Source of the DNA: an uncultured bacterium | Lineage (GTDB): Bacteria; Bacteroidota; Ignavibacteria; UBA10030; BY39 | DNA: 64,000 bases | Assembly (NCBI GenBank): GCA_937967455.1 | Contig: CALCJK010000003.1 | Coordinates: 62,001 to 126,000, forward strand | Direction of reading: 5' to 3' | Shown: piece by piece, positions 9,886 through 21,510 of the stretch | How positions within the stretch are numbered: the first letter of the stretch is position 1 | How the letters are laid out: every line of letters starts with the position of its first letter | The notes under the pieces: model-generated | Database searches by the model: none | Told to the model about the DNA's origin: nothing | What the model saw: the letters and a program-made list of their open reading frames with translations, nothing else | Made by a program: the position numbers and the translations under genes

Positions 9886-11196
9886 TTGAGTTTTATATTA
9901 CCAATTTTCCTTTTGTTGTTTTTAGCAGGAGTCTGTTCTGCGTGCGAAACTAGTATTTTAACCGTACCTAAAAGTTTAATAAAAGATCTTACTAAAGCAA
10001 ATAGCAAATCTGCTATATTAATTGATAAGTTACAATCCGATCCGGAATCAGTAATCGCTGTTTCTAAGGTAGGTTTTATTATAGGTTTAAGTTTAGCAGC
10101 TTTCATATCTGGGTTGTTTTCAATTGAAGTACTCTCGCCGGTTTTACAAACTTCCAATGTAAAATTTTTACAATTGTATTCTGATCTTATTTCAGTTGTA
10201 ATTTTTGTACCAATTTTTTCCTTTATTGCAATAATTTTTTGTGATTTAATTCCTAAATCTATTGCAAAGAAATTTCCACTACAAATAGCAAAAATTCTTG
10301 TATTACCATTTTATTATTACCTTATTTTGGTAACTCCAATTACTAATTTGCTTACGAAAATAACAAATATTATTCTAAGTCCTTTTAAAGACCAAACTAA
10401 TTTCATTGAATCAAGAGTATCTGAAGAAGAATTTAAAATTTTGCTTGAAGAAGGCAGAAAAACTGGTACAATCGATAAAACAGAACAAGAACTAATAACA
10501 AGTATTTTCGAATTTACTGATACTATTGCTAAAGAAGTAATGATTCCAAGAACAGATGTCGTTGCAATCGATATAAACACACCAAGAGAAAAGCTTGTGA
10601 ATATTGTACTTGAAGAAGGTTATTCTCGAATACCTGTATATTCTGGTTCAATTGATAATATAGTGGGTGTCATTTATACAAAGGATTTAATAGGACTTCT
10701 GGAGCATCGTGAGGTAATTGTTTTATATGACATCATCAGACCAGCATATTTTGTACCTGAAACAAAAAAAATAAGTGTTTTGTTGCGTGAACTTCAACAA
10801 CAAAAAATTCATATGGCAATTGTAATTGATGAATTCGGCGGTACAGAAGGTATAATAACTCTGGAAGACATTATTGAAGAGATTGTAGGTGAGATACACG
10901 ATGAATATGATGAAGAATTAAAAGAAATTGAATCAGCTTCTGATGGAACTTACCTTGTAAATGCAAGAATTAATATAAAAGATTTCAACCAAAAATTTCA
11001 AACAAATATTCCTGAAAATCCAGACTATGAAACACTTAGTGGTTTTCTTCATAAAATATCAGGAAAAATACCTGATATGGGAGAAGAAATAGTTTATGAG
11101 GATCTGAAGTTCGTAATAGTTAAAAAAAGTTTAAGGAGAATCCGGCAGGTTAAAGTAATTTTTGTTCACCGACAAAATCCATCTATCAACCAATAA
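9886..11196 (+). CDS. Hemolysin/CNNM-CBS-CorC domain transporter
   Basis: N-terminal CNNM TM region, CBS pair (VMIPRTDVVAID...IDEFGGTEGIITLEDIIEEIVGEI), C-terminal CorC_HlyC domain. Confidence 0.9.
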   Translation: MSFILPIFLLLFLAGVCSACETSILTVPKSLIKDLTKANSKSAILIDKLQSDPESVIAVSKVGFIIGLSLAAFISGLFSIEVLSPVLQTSNVKFLQLYSDLISVVIFVPIFSFIAIIFCDLIPKSIAKKFPLQIAKILVLPFYYYLILVTPITNLLTKITNIILSPFKDQTNFIESRVSEEEFKILLEEGRKTGTIDKTEQELITSIFEFTDTIAKEVMIPRTDVVAIDINTPREKLVNIVLEEGYSRIPVYSGSIDNIVGVIYTKDLIGLLEHREVIVLYDIIRPAYFVPETKKISVLLRELQQQKIHMAIVIDEFGGTEGIITLEDIIEEIVGEIHDEYDEELKEIESASDGTYLVNARINIKDFNQKFQTNIPENPDYETLSGFLHKISGKIPDMGEEIVYEDLKFVIVKKSLRRIRQVKVIFVHRQNPSINQ

Positions 11197-11203
11197 TTTA
11201 TTG

Positions 11204-12793
11204 ATGAATCTTGAAGAGCTGAAACAACCAGAAAAATTCCCACAAAAAATTGTAAAAAACACAATTTATAATATTATTGGTAATTTTACTCTTATTACTA
11301 TTGGATTTATTTTAGTGCCATATATAATTAAACACATTGGTGTGAATGTTTATGGAAGTATATGGGTCATAGCAATAATAGTGATATCATTTTCACAACT
11401 TTTCGATTTTGGTTTAACAAGTGCTTGTACAAAGTATATTGCAGAATATCATACAAAATCTGATGTACAAAATATGAATCGGGTAGTTAATACAGTCTTC
11501 TTTTTTTTTCTTATTTTCTGGGTTCTAGTTTATCCTTTGATATATATATTCAGAGAAGAAATAATTTTATTATTGGGCACGAGTTCAGATCTTAAATCAG
11601 AAATGTATTTTGTTCTATTTGTAGTCACAGCAATTATGGCTGTTAACCATATTACCTCACCTTTCTATGCAAGTATTAGCGCGATACAGAGATATGACTT
11701 GCTCAATATTTTCATTATTTCAGCTGCAATTTTAAATATTATTTTGATAGTAATTTTGTTTAATACCGGTTTTGGTGTTAATGGTTTAGCAATTAGTTAT
11801 TTTATATTTTATTTTTCTATTGCTGTTTCAGTAATTTTATATTGCTTTAAGCTAATACCGGGACTTCAATTTGGTTTAAAGTATTTAAACATAGATACTT
11901 TTAAAAAGGTATTCTATTTTGGTATAAATCTACAAATAGGTAAAATTTCGCAAATTGTAGTTTTCCAGCTTGATAAGTTTTTGGCTCTAAAATTATTCGG
12001 TGGCAAATATGCTGCTTTTTATGAGGTAGGTTCGAAAATAACCAGTTTTACGAGAAGCATTCCGCTTTTACTTGTATCTGCCATCGTTCCAGCTGCAACT
12101 GAGTTAGATGCGAAAGGAGAAAATTTAAAATTAAAAATTTTATTTGAAACCGGCACAAGGTACCTTATCATTGGCGGATTTTTGATAGGGGGGTTCATTT
12201 TTTCTCACGCTGATTTGATAATTCAATCATGGATTGGGAAAAAATTAACTATCGAAGGTATCTATATTTCATCATCTATAATTAGATTGATTGTATTGGG
12301 TTATTTTGCAAATATGATAACCGGAGCAATGAGTTCAATCGCACTTGGCTTTGACAGAACGGAATTTGAAAGGCGTGCAGGAATAGTTACAATTATTTTG
12401 TTTCCATTATTAGCTATTATTCTTTTACCAATTTTCGGTTTTTATGGTATAGCTATGAGTGTCTCACTCACTTTAGTTATTTCATCCATATATTTTATGC
12501 TGTTGTTTGTTAGGTTTATAGATTATAAAATTTACAATGTATTCAAAATGCTACTCATACCTATTTCAGCTGCTATTCTGAGTGCTATTTTAACATATGT
12601 TTTATATAAATTTATCCCTGAAAGTTACATGGAAAACAGAATCAGCAGTTTAATTGTTACAGGAATTTTATTTTTAATTTATCTAATTTTATTTTCAGGA
12701 TCTTTCGTGATATTAAAAGGATACACAAATACTGATTTAATAATAATAAAAATGTTTATTGATAAGTTAAAAACTATTAAAACCAGAATCTAA
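11204..12793 (+). CDS. Polysaccharide flippase (Wzx/MATE-like, MOP superfamily)
   Basis: About 12-14 predicted TM segments, NTIYNIIGNFTLITIGFILVPYII start. Start moved from TTG 11162 to ATG 11204 to avoid overlap. Confidence 0.8.
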   Translation: MNLEELKQPEKFPQKIVKNTIYNIIGNFTLITIGFILVPYIIKHIGVNVYGSIWVIAIIVISFSQLFDFGLTSACTKYIAEYHTKSDVQNMNRVVNTVFFFFLIFWVLVYPLIYIFREEIILLLGTSSDLKSEMYFVLFVVTAIMAVNHITSPFYASISAIQRYDLLNIFIISAAILNIILIVILFNTGFGVNGLAISYFIFYFSIAVSVILYCFKLIPGLQFGLKYLNIDTFKKVFYFGINLQIGKISQIVVFQLDKFLALKLFGGKYAAFYEVGSKITSFTRSIPLLLVSAIVPAATELDAKGENLKLKILFETGTRYLIIGGFLIGGFIFSHADLIIQSWIGKKLTIEGIYISSSIIRLIVLGYFANMITGAMSSIALGFDRTEFERRAGIVTIILFPLLAIILLPIFGFYGIAMSVSLTLVISSIYFMLLFVRFIDYKIYNVFKMLLIPISAAILSAILTYVLYKFIPESYMENRISSLIVTGILFLIYLILFSGSFVILKGYTNTDLIIIKMFIDKLKTIKTRI

Positions 12794-12816
12794 TTATGAA
12801 TAATAATAATTAGTTT

Positions 12817-13638
12817 TTGAAAATGAACTTTTTGGTCTCTGTCATAATTATAAATTACAAAACATTTGATTTGCTCAAAAATTGTTTGCAATCTTTAATA
12901 CTTAACCATAATAAAATAAATTATGAAATTATCATTGTTGATAACGACTCTAAAGATAATGCTATTGATAATCTAAAAAGTATTTACCCAGATGTGAGAA
13001 TTGTGCAATTGTCAGAAAATATTGGTTTCAGCAGAGCAAATAACATAGCAGCAAAACAGGCTGTAGGAGATTATTTTCTATTTGTAAATAGTGATGTGCT
13101 ATTTATTGAAAATTCTATTGATAAAATGCTAAATTACTATATAAATGGAAAAAATATTGGTATATTGGGTCCAAAATTGTTAAATCTGGACTATTCATTT
13201 CAATTATCTGCAGGGAAATTACCAAACTTCTTTGTTGAGATTAAAGATAAAATTATTTATTCAATCTGTAAAAAATCCAAGTATTTTAACTCGTTGGTAG
13301 AAAGAATATTTTTCGATAAAATATCAGAAGTTGAATGGGTTACTGGTGCTTGTATGCTTATCGATAGAGATACTTATTATCAAGTTCATGGTTTTGATGA
13401 AAATTTCTTTTTGTATTTTGAGGATAAAGACCTTTGTGCCAGAGTAAGAGCTCTTAATAAAAAAATAATTTATTATCCAGAAACATCAGTAATTCACCTG
13501 CTTGGTGGAAGTTCCAGGCAGAAACATACTAAAGAAGTGAAAGATATATACCGCAATAGTCAGATATACTATTACAAAAAACATCTAAATTGTTTCCACA
13601 ATAAATTATTGAAACTATATTTATCTAAAAATGCCTGA
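12817..13638 (+). CDS. Glycosyltransferase family 2
   Basis: VSVIIINYKTFDLLKNCLQSL, VDNDSKDN, WVTGACMLIDRDTYYQVHGFDENFFLYFEDKDLC. Confidence 0.9.
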   Translation: MKMNFLVSVIIINYKTFDLLKNCLQSLILNHNKINYEIIIVDNDSKDNAIDNLKSIYPDVRIVQLSENIGFSRANNIAAKQAVGDYFLFVNSDVLFIENSIDKMLNYYINGKNIGILGPKLLNLDYSFQLSAGKLPNFFVEIKDKIIYSICKKSKYFNSLVERIFFDKISEVEWVTGACMLIDRDTYYQVHGFDENFFLYFEDKDLCARVRALNKKIIYYPETSVIHLLGGSSRQKHTKEVKDIYRNSQIYYYKKHLNCFHNKLLKLYLSKNA

Positions 13639-14767
13639 ACATAAAAAAATCAAAGTACTCGAATTAGTTGACGAAGCAAAGATTGGTGGGGGTCAAATTC
13701 ATCTATTGCTTTTAACAAAATATATAGATAAAAATAAATTTGATTTGTATGTAGCTTGTGAAGGCGAAGGATTTTTAGTCGATGAGTTAAAGAAATTACA
13801 TATTCCAGTTATTCCTGTTTCAATATCAAATAATTTAAAATTATCCAACTTGTTTGATCTTATTGCGATTTATAATAAATATAATTTCAATATTGTTCAT
13901 TCTCACGGTGGAACTGCTGGTTTCTGGGGAAGATTAGCTGCAATATTTGTAAAACATAAACCAATTTTAGTTCACACATACCATGGAATACATTATTTAT
14001 ATTCAAATATTTTCAAAAAATATTCCTATATCTTAATAGATTACTTTTTGAATAAAATTACAGATAAAATTGTTTTTGTATGCGAATCGGATTATAAGAA
14101 GGGAAGTAAAATATCTGCTAGAAAAAAAAGTATTGTTATTAAAAATGGTATTGAAATAGATAATTATGTTAAGGATGTTGATAGGGAAGAACTTAGAGCG
14201 AAATTTGGTTTTAAAAATCAATTCGTTTTTGGTAATATTGGAAGATTGCACAGGCAAAAGGGCCAGAAATATTTGATAGAGGCTTTTACGGAACTTTGTA
14301 AAAAATATTCTGATGTTTTGCTTGCAATTGTGGGTGATGGGGAGTTATATGATGAATTAAAAAAATTAACAATTAATTTGGATATAAATAATAAAGTAAT
14401 TTTTCTGGGTAGTAGAAATGATATTGTTGATTTCCTTAATGCTATCGATGCGTTTGTTTTACCTTCTTTATGGGAAGGTCAACCAATAACAATATTTGAA
14501 GCAATGGCAACATCTAAACCAATAATTGCTACATCAGTTGATGGAGTTAATGAGATACTGATGAATATGAACAATGCATTGTTATGCCCTCCAGCAAATG
14601 TAAAGGCACTTTCTAATTCTATGGAGTACATTTATAAGGATCGTGAATTAGCAGGCAAACTTGCAAAAAAAGCTAAAGATGATGTAATTTATATTTATTC
14701 AGCTCGTCAAACAGCAAAACATGTTTCTGATTTGTATCAATTACTCTTCAGGAAATTTAATATTTGA
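13631..14767 (+). CDS. Glycosyltransferase family 4
   Basis: GGGQIHLLLLTKYI, FGNIGRLHRQKGQKYLIEAF, LPSLWEGQPITIFEAMATSKPIIAT. Confidence 0.9.
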   Translation: MPEHKKIKVLELVDEAKIGGGQIHLLLLTKYIDKNKFDLYVACEGEGFLVDELKKLHIPVIPVSISNNLKLSNLFDLIAIYNKYNFNIVHSHGGTAGFWGRLAAIFVKHKPILVHTYHGIHYLYSNIFKKYSYILIDYFLNKITDKIVFVCESDYKKGSKISARKKSIVIKNGIEIDNYVKDVDREELRAKFGFKNQFVFGNIGRLHRQKGQKYLIEAFTELCKKYSDVLLAIVGDGELYDELKKLTINLDINNKVIFLGSRNDIVDFLNAIDAFVLPSLWEGQPITIFEAMATSKPIIATSVDGVNEILMNMNNALLCPPANVKALSNSMEYIYKDRELAGKLAKKAKDDVIYIYSARQTAKHVSDLYQLLFRKFNI

Positions 14768-14791
14768 TATAATATTGTTATATTTACACAA

Positions 14792-15529
14792 ATGAGAAAC
14801 AAGAACTCGATAGCATTAATAAAAAGAGATTTTAATCTTCGAAGGAATGTTTTGGATTCTCCATTTTCAGGGTTATCCTGGGAGGATACCGAAATGCTTT
14901 TTATGACAATATTAAGTGACATGTTAATTGGATTATCCAAAATTCCAGAAACTGATATAATAGTTTTTGTTAAAAAGTCTGAACTGCATTATGAATATAT
15001 ATCTGATGTTGAAGACAAAGTAATTGTTGTGGATACTGAAGAACTAAATTCAAAAGAAATACTGAATTACTCTATAAGTTATTTAAAAACTGCGAATTAC
15101 TGGCGCAATATATTATTAATGAATTATTATCCTATATGTGATTCAACATTTTATAAAAATATTCTAATGTATTTGGGAGAAGAACAAGAGCACATCTTTG
15201 TAGCTCCTATGAAGGATTTTACTATAGGAATGATAGCATTCAGGCATGATAATAAAATGATATTTGATGATTTATTAAAGATACAAGTATTTGATTTTGA
15301 AAAATTTTTAGAAAAGTTTATAAATTATGATGCATTTTTGATCACTCCTAATTTTATACCCTCAATTATTAATGTAAGTGATGTGATCAATCTTAAAAGT
15401 AAAATTGAGAAAATGATAAGATTAAAAAATGGATATCCTCAAAATACCTATAATTTATTGAAGTCCTTTGAAAAGAAATATGTAATTAAAAGTAATAATG
15501 AAATTAGGCATATTCGGCGGTACTTTTGA
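14792..15529 (+). CDS. Hypothetical protein, weakly GT-A/DUF2064-like
   Basis: Full-length ORF in the operon, overlaps nadD; no strong motif. Confidence 0.5.
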   Translation: MRNKNSIALIKRDFNLRRNVLDSPFSGLSWEDTEMLFMTILSDMLIGLSKIPETDIIVFVKKSELHYEYISDVEDKVIVVDTEELNSKEILNYSISYLKTANYWRNILLMNYYPICDSTFYKNILMYLGEEQEHIFVAPMKDFTIGMIAFRHDNKMIFDDLLKIQVFDFEKFLEKFINYDAFLITPNFIPSIINVSDVINLKSKIEKMIRLKNGYPQNTYNLLKSFEKKYVIKSNNEIRHIRRYF

Positions 15530-16073
15530 TCCGCCTCACATAGGACATTTAATTGTTGCTGACAACGTAAAAGAACAACTAAATTTGGAAAAAATAATTT
15601 TTATTCCATCCTACCAGCCTCCTCATAAATTTGAATCTAATTCTGCTAAACCACTTCAAAGATTTGAGATGGTAGAATTGTCTATAAAAAATAATAAGGA
15701 TTTCCAGGTTTATGATATTGAAATTCAAAGAAAAGGAAAATCTTATACAATTGACACTATAAATACATTGACACTCATTCATCCACAGGCACAATTTTAT
15801 TTAATTATCGGTATGGATAATTTAATAGAGTTTCCTCAATGGAAATCACCTCATGAAATTATTTCTCGTGTGGAATTAGTCGTTATGAATCGTCCTGGTT
15901 ATGATAAGCCATTAAAAAGTGAATTTAGCAAATATGCTACATTTGTTCGTGTTCCTAATGTTGATATTTCGTCTTCAGAAATTCGAAGAAGAGTTAAAAT
16001 GGGCAGAACAATCAGATATCTAGTGCATCAAGATGTTGAAAAATATATCAATCTGAATGGTCTTTATAAATGA
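15498..16073 (+). CDS. nadD: Nicotinate-nucleotide adenylyltransferase
   Basis: LGIFGGTFDPPHIGHLIVAD, ISSSEIRRRV. Confidence 0.93.
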   Translation: MKLGIFGGTFDPPHIGHLIVADNVKEQLNLEKIIFIPSYQPPHKFESNSAKPLQRFEMVELSIKNNKDFQVYDIEIQRKGKSYTIDTINTLTLIHPQAQFYLIIGMDNLIEFPQWKSPHEIISRVELVVMNRPGYDKPLKSEFSKYATFVRVPNVDISSSEIRRRVKMGRTIRYLVHQDVEKYINLNGLYK

Positions 16074-16462
16074 CTTGTTCTCATATGGAAAACACCAAAT
16101 GGATATTAATCGTAGAAGATGATTCTCAAATAACGGGGCTACTTGAACTACTATTGATTAGCAATAATTACAATGTCGTGATAGCTAAAGATGGTGATGA
16201 AGCTTTTAAAATTTATAAATCGCATATACCTAAAATTGATCTTATCATAAGTGATCTTGGATTGCCAAAACTTGGTGGAATAGAATTATTTCACAAAATT
16301 TATGCAGAAGATAATTCAGTAAAATTTATTGCATCAAGTGGATTCAGTAATAAAAATTTTGGTGATGAACTAATAAAACAAGGAATAAAAGCTTTTCTAC
16401 CAAAACCATATCATGCTGAACATTTAATTCAAACAATTAAAAACATCCTGGAAAAAGATTAA
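16070..16462 (+). CDS. Stand-alone response regulator receiver protein
   Basis: ILIVEDDSQITGLLELLL, IISDLGLPKLGGIELF, KPYHAEHLIQTI; no output domain. Alternative ATG at 16085. Confidence 0.88.
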   Translation: MTCSHMENTKWILIVEDDSQITGLLELLLISNNYNVVIAKDGDEAFKIYKSHIPKIDLIISDLGLPKLGGIELFHKIYAEDNSVKFIASSGFSNKNFGDELIKQGIKAFLPKPYHAEHLIQTIKNILEKD

Positions 16463-16481
16463 ATAGAAGTTATTAAATTCA

Positions 16482-18680
16482 ATGAGCGATATTTATCATA
16501 ATCCCGGAAAAACAATTTACTTGATGTTGCTATTCCACCAGCACCAACCTTTTTATTTAGATAGGGATATGAAGAGCTTAATTGCTCCGTGGGTACGAAC
16601 CCATACAACGAAAGATTACTTGTATGTCCCAAATATATTAAAAAAGTATCCAAATGTTCATCTTACAGTTAATTTGACTCCATCCCTATTGTTACAGATT
16701 CAAGAGCATTATGTTAAAAATTTAAAGAAATTTGTAGATGTTAAGAAAATAAATTTAAAACGTATAAGAAAATTTCCTGAAGTCGAAAGGCTTTTAGATT
16801 TGTTAATTAAACCAACAAAATATTTTACAAAAGAAGATATATTAAGTTTATATACCTATCATTATAGTACACTTAGTGTAAATGAAGTACTTCGACATTA
16901 TTTTCCGGAATATGAAAAACTTTATAAAATATTTTCTGAAGCCAGAGAGAAAAATATTTTGATTAATAACCTCCAGCTATTAAGAGAATTAAAATTTTGG
17001 TTTACACTTTTGAATTTTAATTTAGATATTATTGAAGGTCCTATTAAATTAACAGATAATAGTATAGTTGATTTATCAGATTTTTTATTTAAAAAAACAG
17101 ATGGTAAATATTATTTGAGAAGAAAAATTACTGAACATGATTGTGAAAAGTTGTTTGTTGCATCATATTGTATGATGATAAATTTTGTGCCTGTTCACAA
17201 ACAAATAATCTATAATCCTCATAACAATATTGGACAGATTGAATTAAGTACATCACCATATAGCCATCCAATTCTTCCGTTGATATATGATACGGAATCA
17301 GCAAAAGAATGCATGGATAGTTATATTTTACCAAATAGATTTCATTATCCAGAGGATGCAAGATTGCAAGTAAAAATGGGTCTCGAAATTTTTGAAAAGT
17401 ATTTTGGCTATAAACCCACTGGCATGTGGCCATCGGAGGGTGCAATCAGTCGCAGTGTAGCGAAAATATTTATAGAAAATAATTTACAGTGGTTCGCAAC
17501 AGATATGCAAATACTATATCAATCGGTTGGACGTAAGATTTCGCACCTGACTCCATATAATTTAAATATCGATAATCAAAATATTGTAGCATTTTTTAGA
17601 GATACAGTATTATCAGATAAAATTGGTTTTAGATATCAAAATTTTGACGGAGAAGAATCTGCCGATGACTTTATAAAACATATACTATCGTATTCGGATA
17701 GAAATGAAGAAAAAGTAGTAAGTGTAATTTTAGATGGAGAAAATGCATGGGAATGGTATCGTAAGGATCCTGGAGCAAGGGAGTTTTTGAATGCTTTATT
17801 CAGAAAATTAGAAAAACTTTATCGTACAAAGGCAATTGTAACAATAACCCCTTACGAATATATTAATGGAAACATTTCTCGTGGAATATTACCTCATCCA
17901 AAAGAAAAGTTACCGGTTCTTAAACACATTTCGAGTGGTTCATGGATTCATGGTAATTTTGGGAAATGGATAGGTAGTATGGAGAAAAATTATGTCTGGG
18001 ATATACTACTTGAGGCAAGAATGAATCTTGAAAAAACAGGATATACATTTGAACATTTAAGAACTTTAAAAAGGAAATCAAAGAGAGAAAAATATTTATT
18101 TAAAGCTTATGAATGTATGTTTATCGCTGAGGGCTCAGATTGGTTCTGGTGGGCTGGCGAAGATCAAGAATCATACACCGGTGAACCTTTTAACGAACTT
18201 TTTTTTAACTATATTAATCAGGTTTATGTTAATTTATTGAAGGCAGGTTATAAAGTTAAAGCTCCGAAAATTATTTCGTTTGAAAAATTAAAAAAAGAAG
18301 AAAAATTTTCTGTCTCTAAAATTGGTTCAATGAAAATGGGACAGAAAACTCTGACCATCAAGTTTATCTGCGATAGCAATGGAATAAATGTTCCAGACGC
18401 TATTTATATAGCTGGTAATCTTGAAGAATTGGGTGAATGGGTACCTAATCTTGTCCGTATGAATAAGATAACGGCTAAGGGTAAATTGTATTCAACTTTA
18501 TGGGAATATGAGATAAAAGTTCCTGAAGGGACTGTTATACATTATAAGTATACCAATAGTGGAAAGCGCGGTGAGTGGAGTGGTAGCGAAGAGTTTCCAG
18601 CACTCAATCGAACTGTTATAGCCCAAACTAAAGCAGGTGAAAATTTAATTATTCTAAAAGATAAATTTGGTAAATTGTAA
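16482..18680 (+). CDS. Glycoside hydrolase family 57 with C-terminal CBM20-like starch-binding domain
   Basis: [31 protein letters not shown]-term [18 protein letters not shown]...[14 protein letters not shown]. Confidence 0.88.
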   Translation: MSDIYHNPGKTIYLMLLFHQHQPFYLDRDMKSLIAPWVRTHTTKDYLYVPNILKKYPNVHLTVNLTPSLLLQIQEHYVKNLKKFVDVKKINLKRIRKFPEVERLLDLLIKPTKYFTKEDILSLYTYHYSTLSVNEVLRHYFPEYEKLYKIFSEAREKNILINNLQLLRELKFWFTLLNFNLDIIEGPIKLTDNSIVDLSDFLFKKTDGKYYLRRKITEHDCEKLFVASYCMMINFVPVHKQIIYNPHNNIGQIELSTSPYSHPILPLIYDTESAKECMDSYILPNRFHYPEDARLQVKMGLEIFEKYFGYKPTGMWPSEGAISRSVAKIFIENNLQWFATDMQILYQSVGRKISHLTPYNLNIDNQNIVAFFRDTVLSDKIGFRYQNFDGEESADDFIKHILSYSDRNEEKVVSVILDGENAWEWYRKDPGAREFLNALFRKLEKLYRTKAIVTITPYEYINGNISRGILPHPKEKLPVLKHISSGSWIHGNFGKWIGSMEKNYVWDILLEARMNLEKTGYTFEHLRTLKRKSKREKYLFKAYECMFIAEGSDWFWWAGEDQESYTGEPFNELFFNYINQVYVNLLKAGYKVKAPKIISFEKLKKEEKFSVSKIGSMKMGQKTLTIKFICDSNGINVPDAIYIAGNLEELGEWVPNLVRMNKITAKGKLYSTLWEYEIKVPEGTVIHYKYTNSGKRGEWSGSEEFPALNRTVIAQTKAGENLIILKDKFGKL

Positions 18681-18691
18681 GGAACAAAACT

Positions 18692-19105
18692 ATGAAATTC
18701 CATACAGAATATATTTGGATGAACACCAAAAAACTTCGTGATTATATAAACATTACACAAGATGTTAATGAGATATTAAAGAGAAGTGGTATCAAAGAAG
18801 GTTTAATAATTGTTTCAGCTATGCACATAACTGCAGGAGTATATATAAACGATGCTGAAAGTGGTTTAATACAGGACATTGATGAATGGTTAGAAAAATT
18901 AGCTCCTTTTAATATCAATTATAAACATCATCGAACAGGAGAAACAAATGGAGATGCACATTTAAAGAGTTTGTTAATACATCACGAAGTGATCGTACCC
19001 GTCACGAATGGAGAAATGGATTTCGGTCCATGGCAACAGATTTATTATGCAGAATTTGACGGACAGAGAAGGAAGAGAATTATTGTGAAGGTGATAGGCG
19101 AATAA
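18692..19105 (+). CDS. YjbQ family protein
   Basis: [59 protein letters not shown]. Confidence 0.88.
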   Translation: MKFHTEYIWMNTKKLRDYINITQDVNEILKRSGIKEGLIIVSAMHITAGVYINDAESGLIQDIDEWLEKLAPFNINYKHHRTGETNGDAHLKSLLIHHEVIVPVTNGEMDFGPWQQIYYAEFDGQRRKRIIVKVIGE

Positions 19106-19162
19106 TTTTGTATAATTTTCAAGTTTAAACTATATTAAAAAAAATAATAAAAAGGCAAAATA

Positions 19163-20563
19163 ATGAAAAAAATAATTAAAAAAGTGATAATATTAGCTTT
19201 AAGTTTAATATCATTGAATACTTCAATTTTATCAGAGATCTTACAACCAAAGCATAATTTACAACTAAGTATTGATTTTGCAAGATTTTTTGGTGATGAA
19301 GAAAGGATTTTTCTTGAAACATATTATAGTTTTCGCACAGATGAAATAACTTATGTATTTGATAATGATAAATATGTAGGTGGAGTAAATATATTTTTAC
19401 AAATTAGAGAAAAAGAGAGCATAATAGAAGCACAAGAATGGACAGTACCAAGTGTTGAAGTTGATACAAATATTATAAGAGTTGGTAAAACATTAGTTGG
19501 GCTTAAAGCATTTTTCCTGAGACCTGGAAATTACAGTATATCGATTGTAGCAGTTGATTTCAACAATCCGGAAAGAAAAGATAGCTTGTATTATCCATTA
19601 CAGGTAGCACAATTTCCAGATGATAGAGATGCAATCAGTGATATTGAATTATGTTCCTCAATCAAACAGATACCAAAGGATGATAATAACATCTTTTATA
19701 AGAATACACTAGAAGTGATACCAAATGCAAGTTTATTATATGGTAGTGGTTTGCCGATAATATATTATTATTTTGAAGCATATAATTTATTAAATGAACC
19801 AAAAACAGAAAATTATATCGTTCGTACATCTATAATTGATGCGTTTGGAAAAGAAGTATTTTTTGCCGAAAAAAGTAAGAATAGAAAAAATAATTCTTCA
19901 GTTGAGGTTGGAACAGTAAACACGACTACATTAAAAGGTGGTACTTATGTTTTTAAGGCAGAAATTATTGATACAGTTAAAAAAACAGCAGCAGTTGCAG
20001 CAAAAAGATTTTTTGTTTACAAACCGTCTCAGTCCGATTCATTGGTAACATTATCTGGTGGTGCTTTTGTGACTGGTGAATACGCAGTTATGAGTGAAGA
20101 TGAAATTAAGTATGAATTTGAGGTTGCTTCGTATATTTCGACAGAAGCTGAGAAAAAGCAGTTTTCAAATTTAGTTGAACTTGATGCGAAAAGGAAGTTT
20201 TTGTATGACTTCTGGAAAAGAAGGGATATTGATCCCATGACACAGGAAAATGAATTTAAAACTGAATATATGAAGCGTGTGTCTTATGCTAACGAAAATT
20301 TCACTAGTGCATTTAGGAAAGGTTGGAATACAGATAGAGGAAGAGTTTACATTGTGTATGGTCCACCAGATGATATTGAACGATATCCTAGTTCATACGA
20401 TGCTGAACCGTATGAAATATGGAATTATAACTCTTTACAAAATGGTGTGATATTTATATTTATAGATAGAACAGGACAGGGTGATTATAGGTTGGTACAT
20501 TCAAATCACCGTAACGAGTTACAAGATGAAACCTGGTATAGTAAAATCAAGAAAACTCGCTAA
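19163..20563 (+). CDS. GWxTD domain-containing secreted protein
   Basis: Signal peptide; FRKGWNTDRGRVYIVYGPPDDIERYPSS. Confidence 0.82.
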   Translation: MKKIIKKVIILALSLISLNTSILSEILQPKHNLQLSIDFARFFGDEERIFLETYYSFRTDEITYVFDNDKYVGGVNIFLQIREKESIIEAQEWTVPSVEVDTNIIRVGKTLVGLKAFFLRPGNYSISIVAVDFNNPERKDSLYYPLQVAQFPDDRDAISDIELCSSIKQIPKDDNNIFYKNTLEVIPNASLLYGSGLPIIYYYFEAYNLLNEPKTENYIVRTSIIDAFGKEVFFAEKSKNRKNNSSVEVGTVNTTTLKGGTYVFKAEIIDTVKKTAAVAAKRFFVYKPSQSDSLVTLSGGAFVTGEYAVMSEDEIKYEFEVASYISTEAEKKQFSNLVELDAKRKFLYDFWKRRDIDPMTQENEFKTEYMKRVSYANENFTSAFRKGWNTDRGRVYIVYGPPDDIERYPSSYDAEPYEIWNYNSLQNGVIFIFIDRTGQGDYRLVHSNHRNELQDETWYSKIKKTR

Positions 20564-20616
20564 AAGATAATATAAGTGTTTAAAAAATATGATTTTATTC
20601 TTCTCTTTTTCTGAAA

Positions 20617-21510
20617 ATGAAAAAATATTTTGAATATCTTCTTGTATTATTCTTAAAAAATCTCGTCAACATGTTTCAATTGGACTTTGCGCGTAAAATT
20701 GCGATTTTCCTTTCGAATATTACTTATTATTTTTTTCATAAACGTAGAAAGATTACTATAGAAAATCTTACCAATGCCTTTCCAGAAAAAAGTATCAAAG
20801 AAATTAAACTCGTTGCAAAGAAGGTTTTTCAAAATATAGGAATTACATTTATTGAATTGGCTTTATTTCCTAAACTTGATAAAGAAAAAATCGTGAAACT
20901 TGTGAAATATAAAAATCTTGATTTAATGATTGAAAAATTTAGACTTAACAGAGGATTAATAATGTTATCTGGACATTTTGGTAATTGGGAGTTAATTGCT
21001 TTCTCTGCAGGCTACATTTCTGGTCACCCGCTCACAATTATTGTAAAAACACAATCAAATAAATTTGTGGATAGTTTAATAAATAAACACAGGACTCTGT
21101 TAGGAAATAAGGTTGTTCCGATGCAGAATTCTGTTAAAGAAATCTTAAATACATTAAAAGCAGGTGGGGTAGTTGCAATGTTGGCAGATCAAAGTGCACC
21201 AAAAGAAAGTGTTTTCATAAACTTTTTTAATAGGGAAGTGGCAACATTTCAGGGACCTGCTGTTTTTGCATTAAAGACGAAAGCACCAATGTTGATGGGT
21301 TTTATTATCAGAAAGGAAGATTTTACTTATGAAGTTGTTCTCGAAGAAATTCAGACAGAGGATCTTGTTGAGTATTCTGAAAAAAATGTGCAAATACTAA
21401 CACAGCGACATACTGAAATGCTTGAAAAATATATTCGCCAATATCCTCATTTGTGGATGTGGACTCACCGCAGGTGGAAAAATATAAGGGAAAAGTCATC
21501 AATCAGTTGA
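20617..21510 (+). CDS. Lysophospholipid/lipid A-type acyltransferase (LpxL/HtrB family)
   Basis: LSGHFGNWELIAFSAGY HxxxxD/E-like motif, VAMLADQSAPKESVFINFF, HLWMWTHRRWKN. Confidence 0.88.
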   Translation: MKKYFEYLLVLFLKNLVNMFQLDFARKIAIFLSNITYYFFHKRRKITIENLTNAFPEKSIKEIKLVAKKVFQNIGITFIELALFPKLDKEKIVKLVKYKNLDLMIEKFRLNRGLIMLSGHFGNWELIAFSAGYISGHPLTIIVKTQSNKFVDSLINKHRTLLGNKVVPMQNSVKEILNTLKAGGVVAMLADQSAPKESVFINFFNREVATFQGPAVFALKTKAPMLMGFIIRKEDFTYEVVLEEIQTEDLVEYSEKNVQILTQRHTEMLEKYIRQYPHLWMWTHRRWKNIREKSSIS

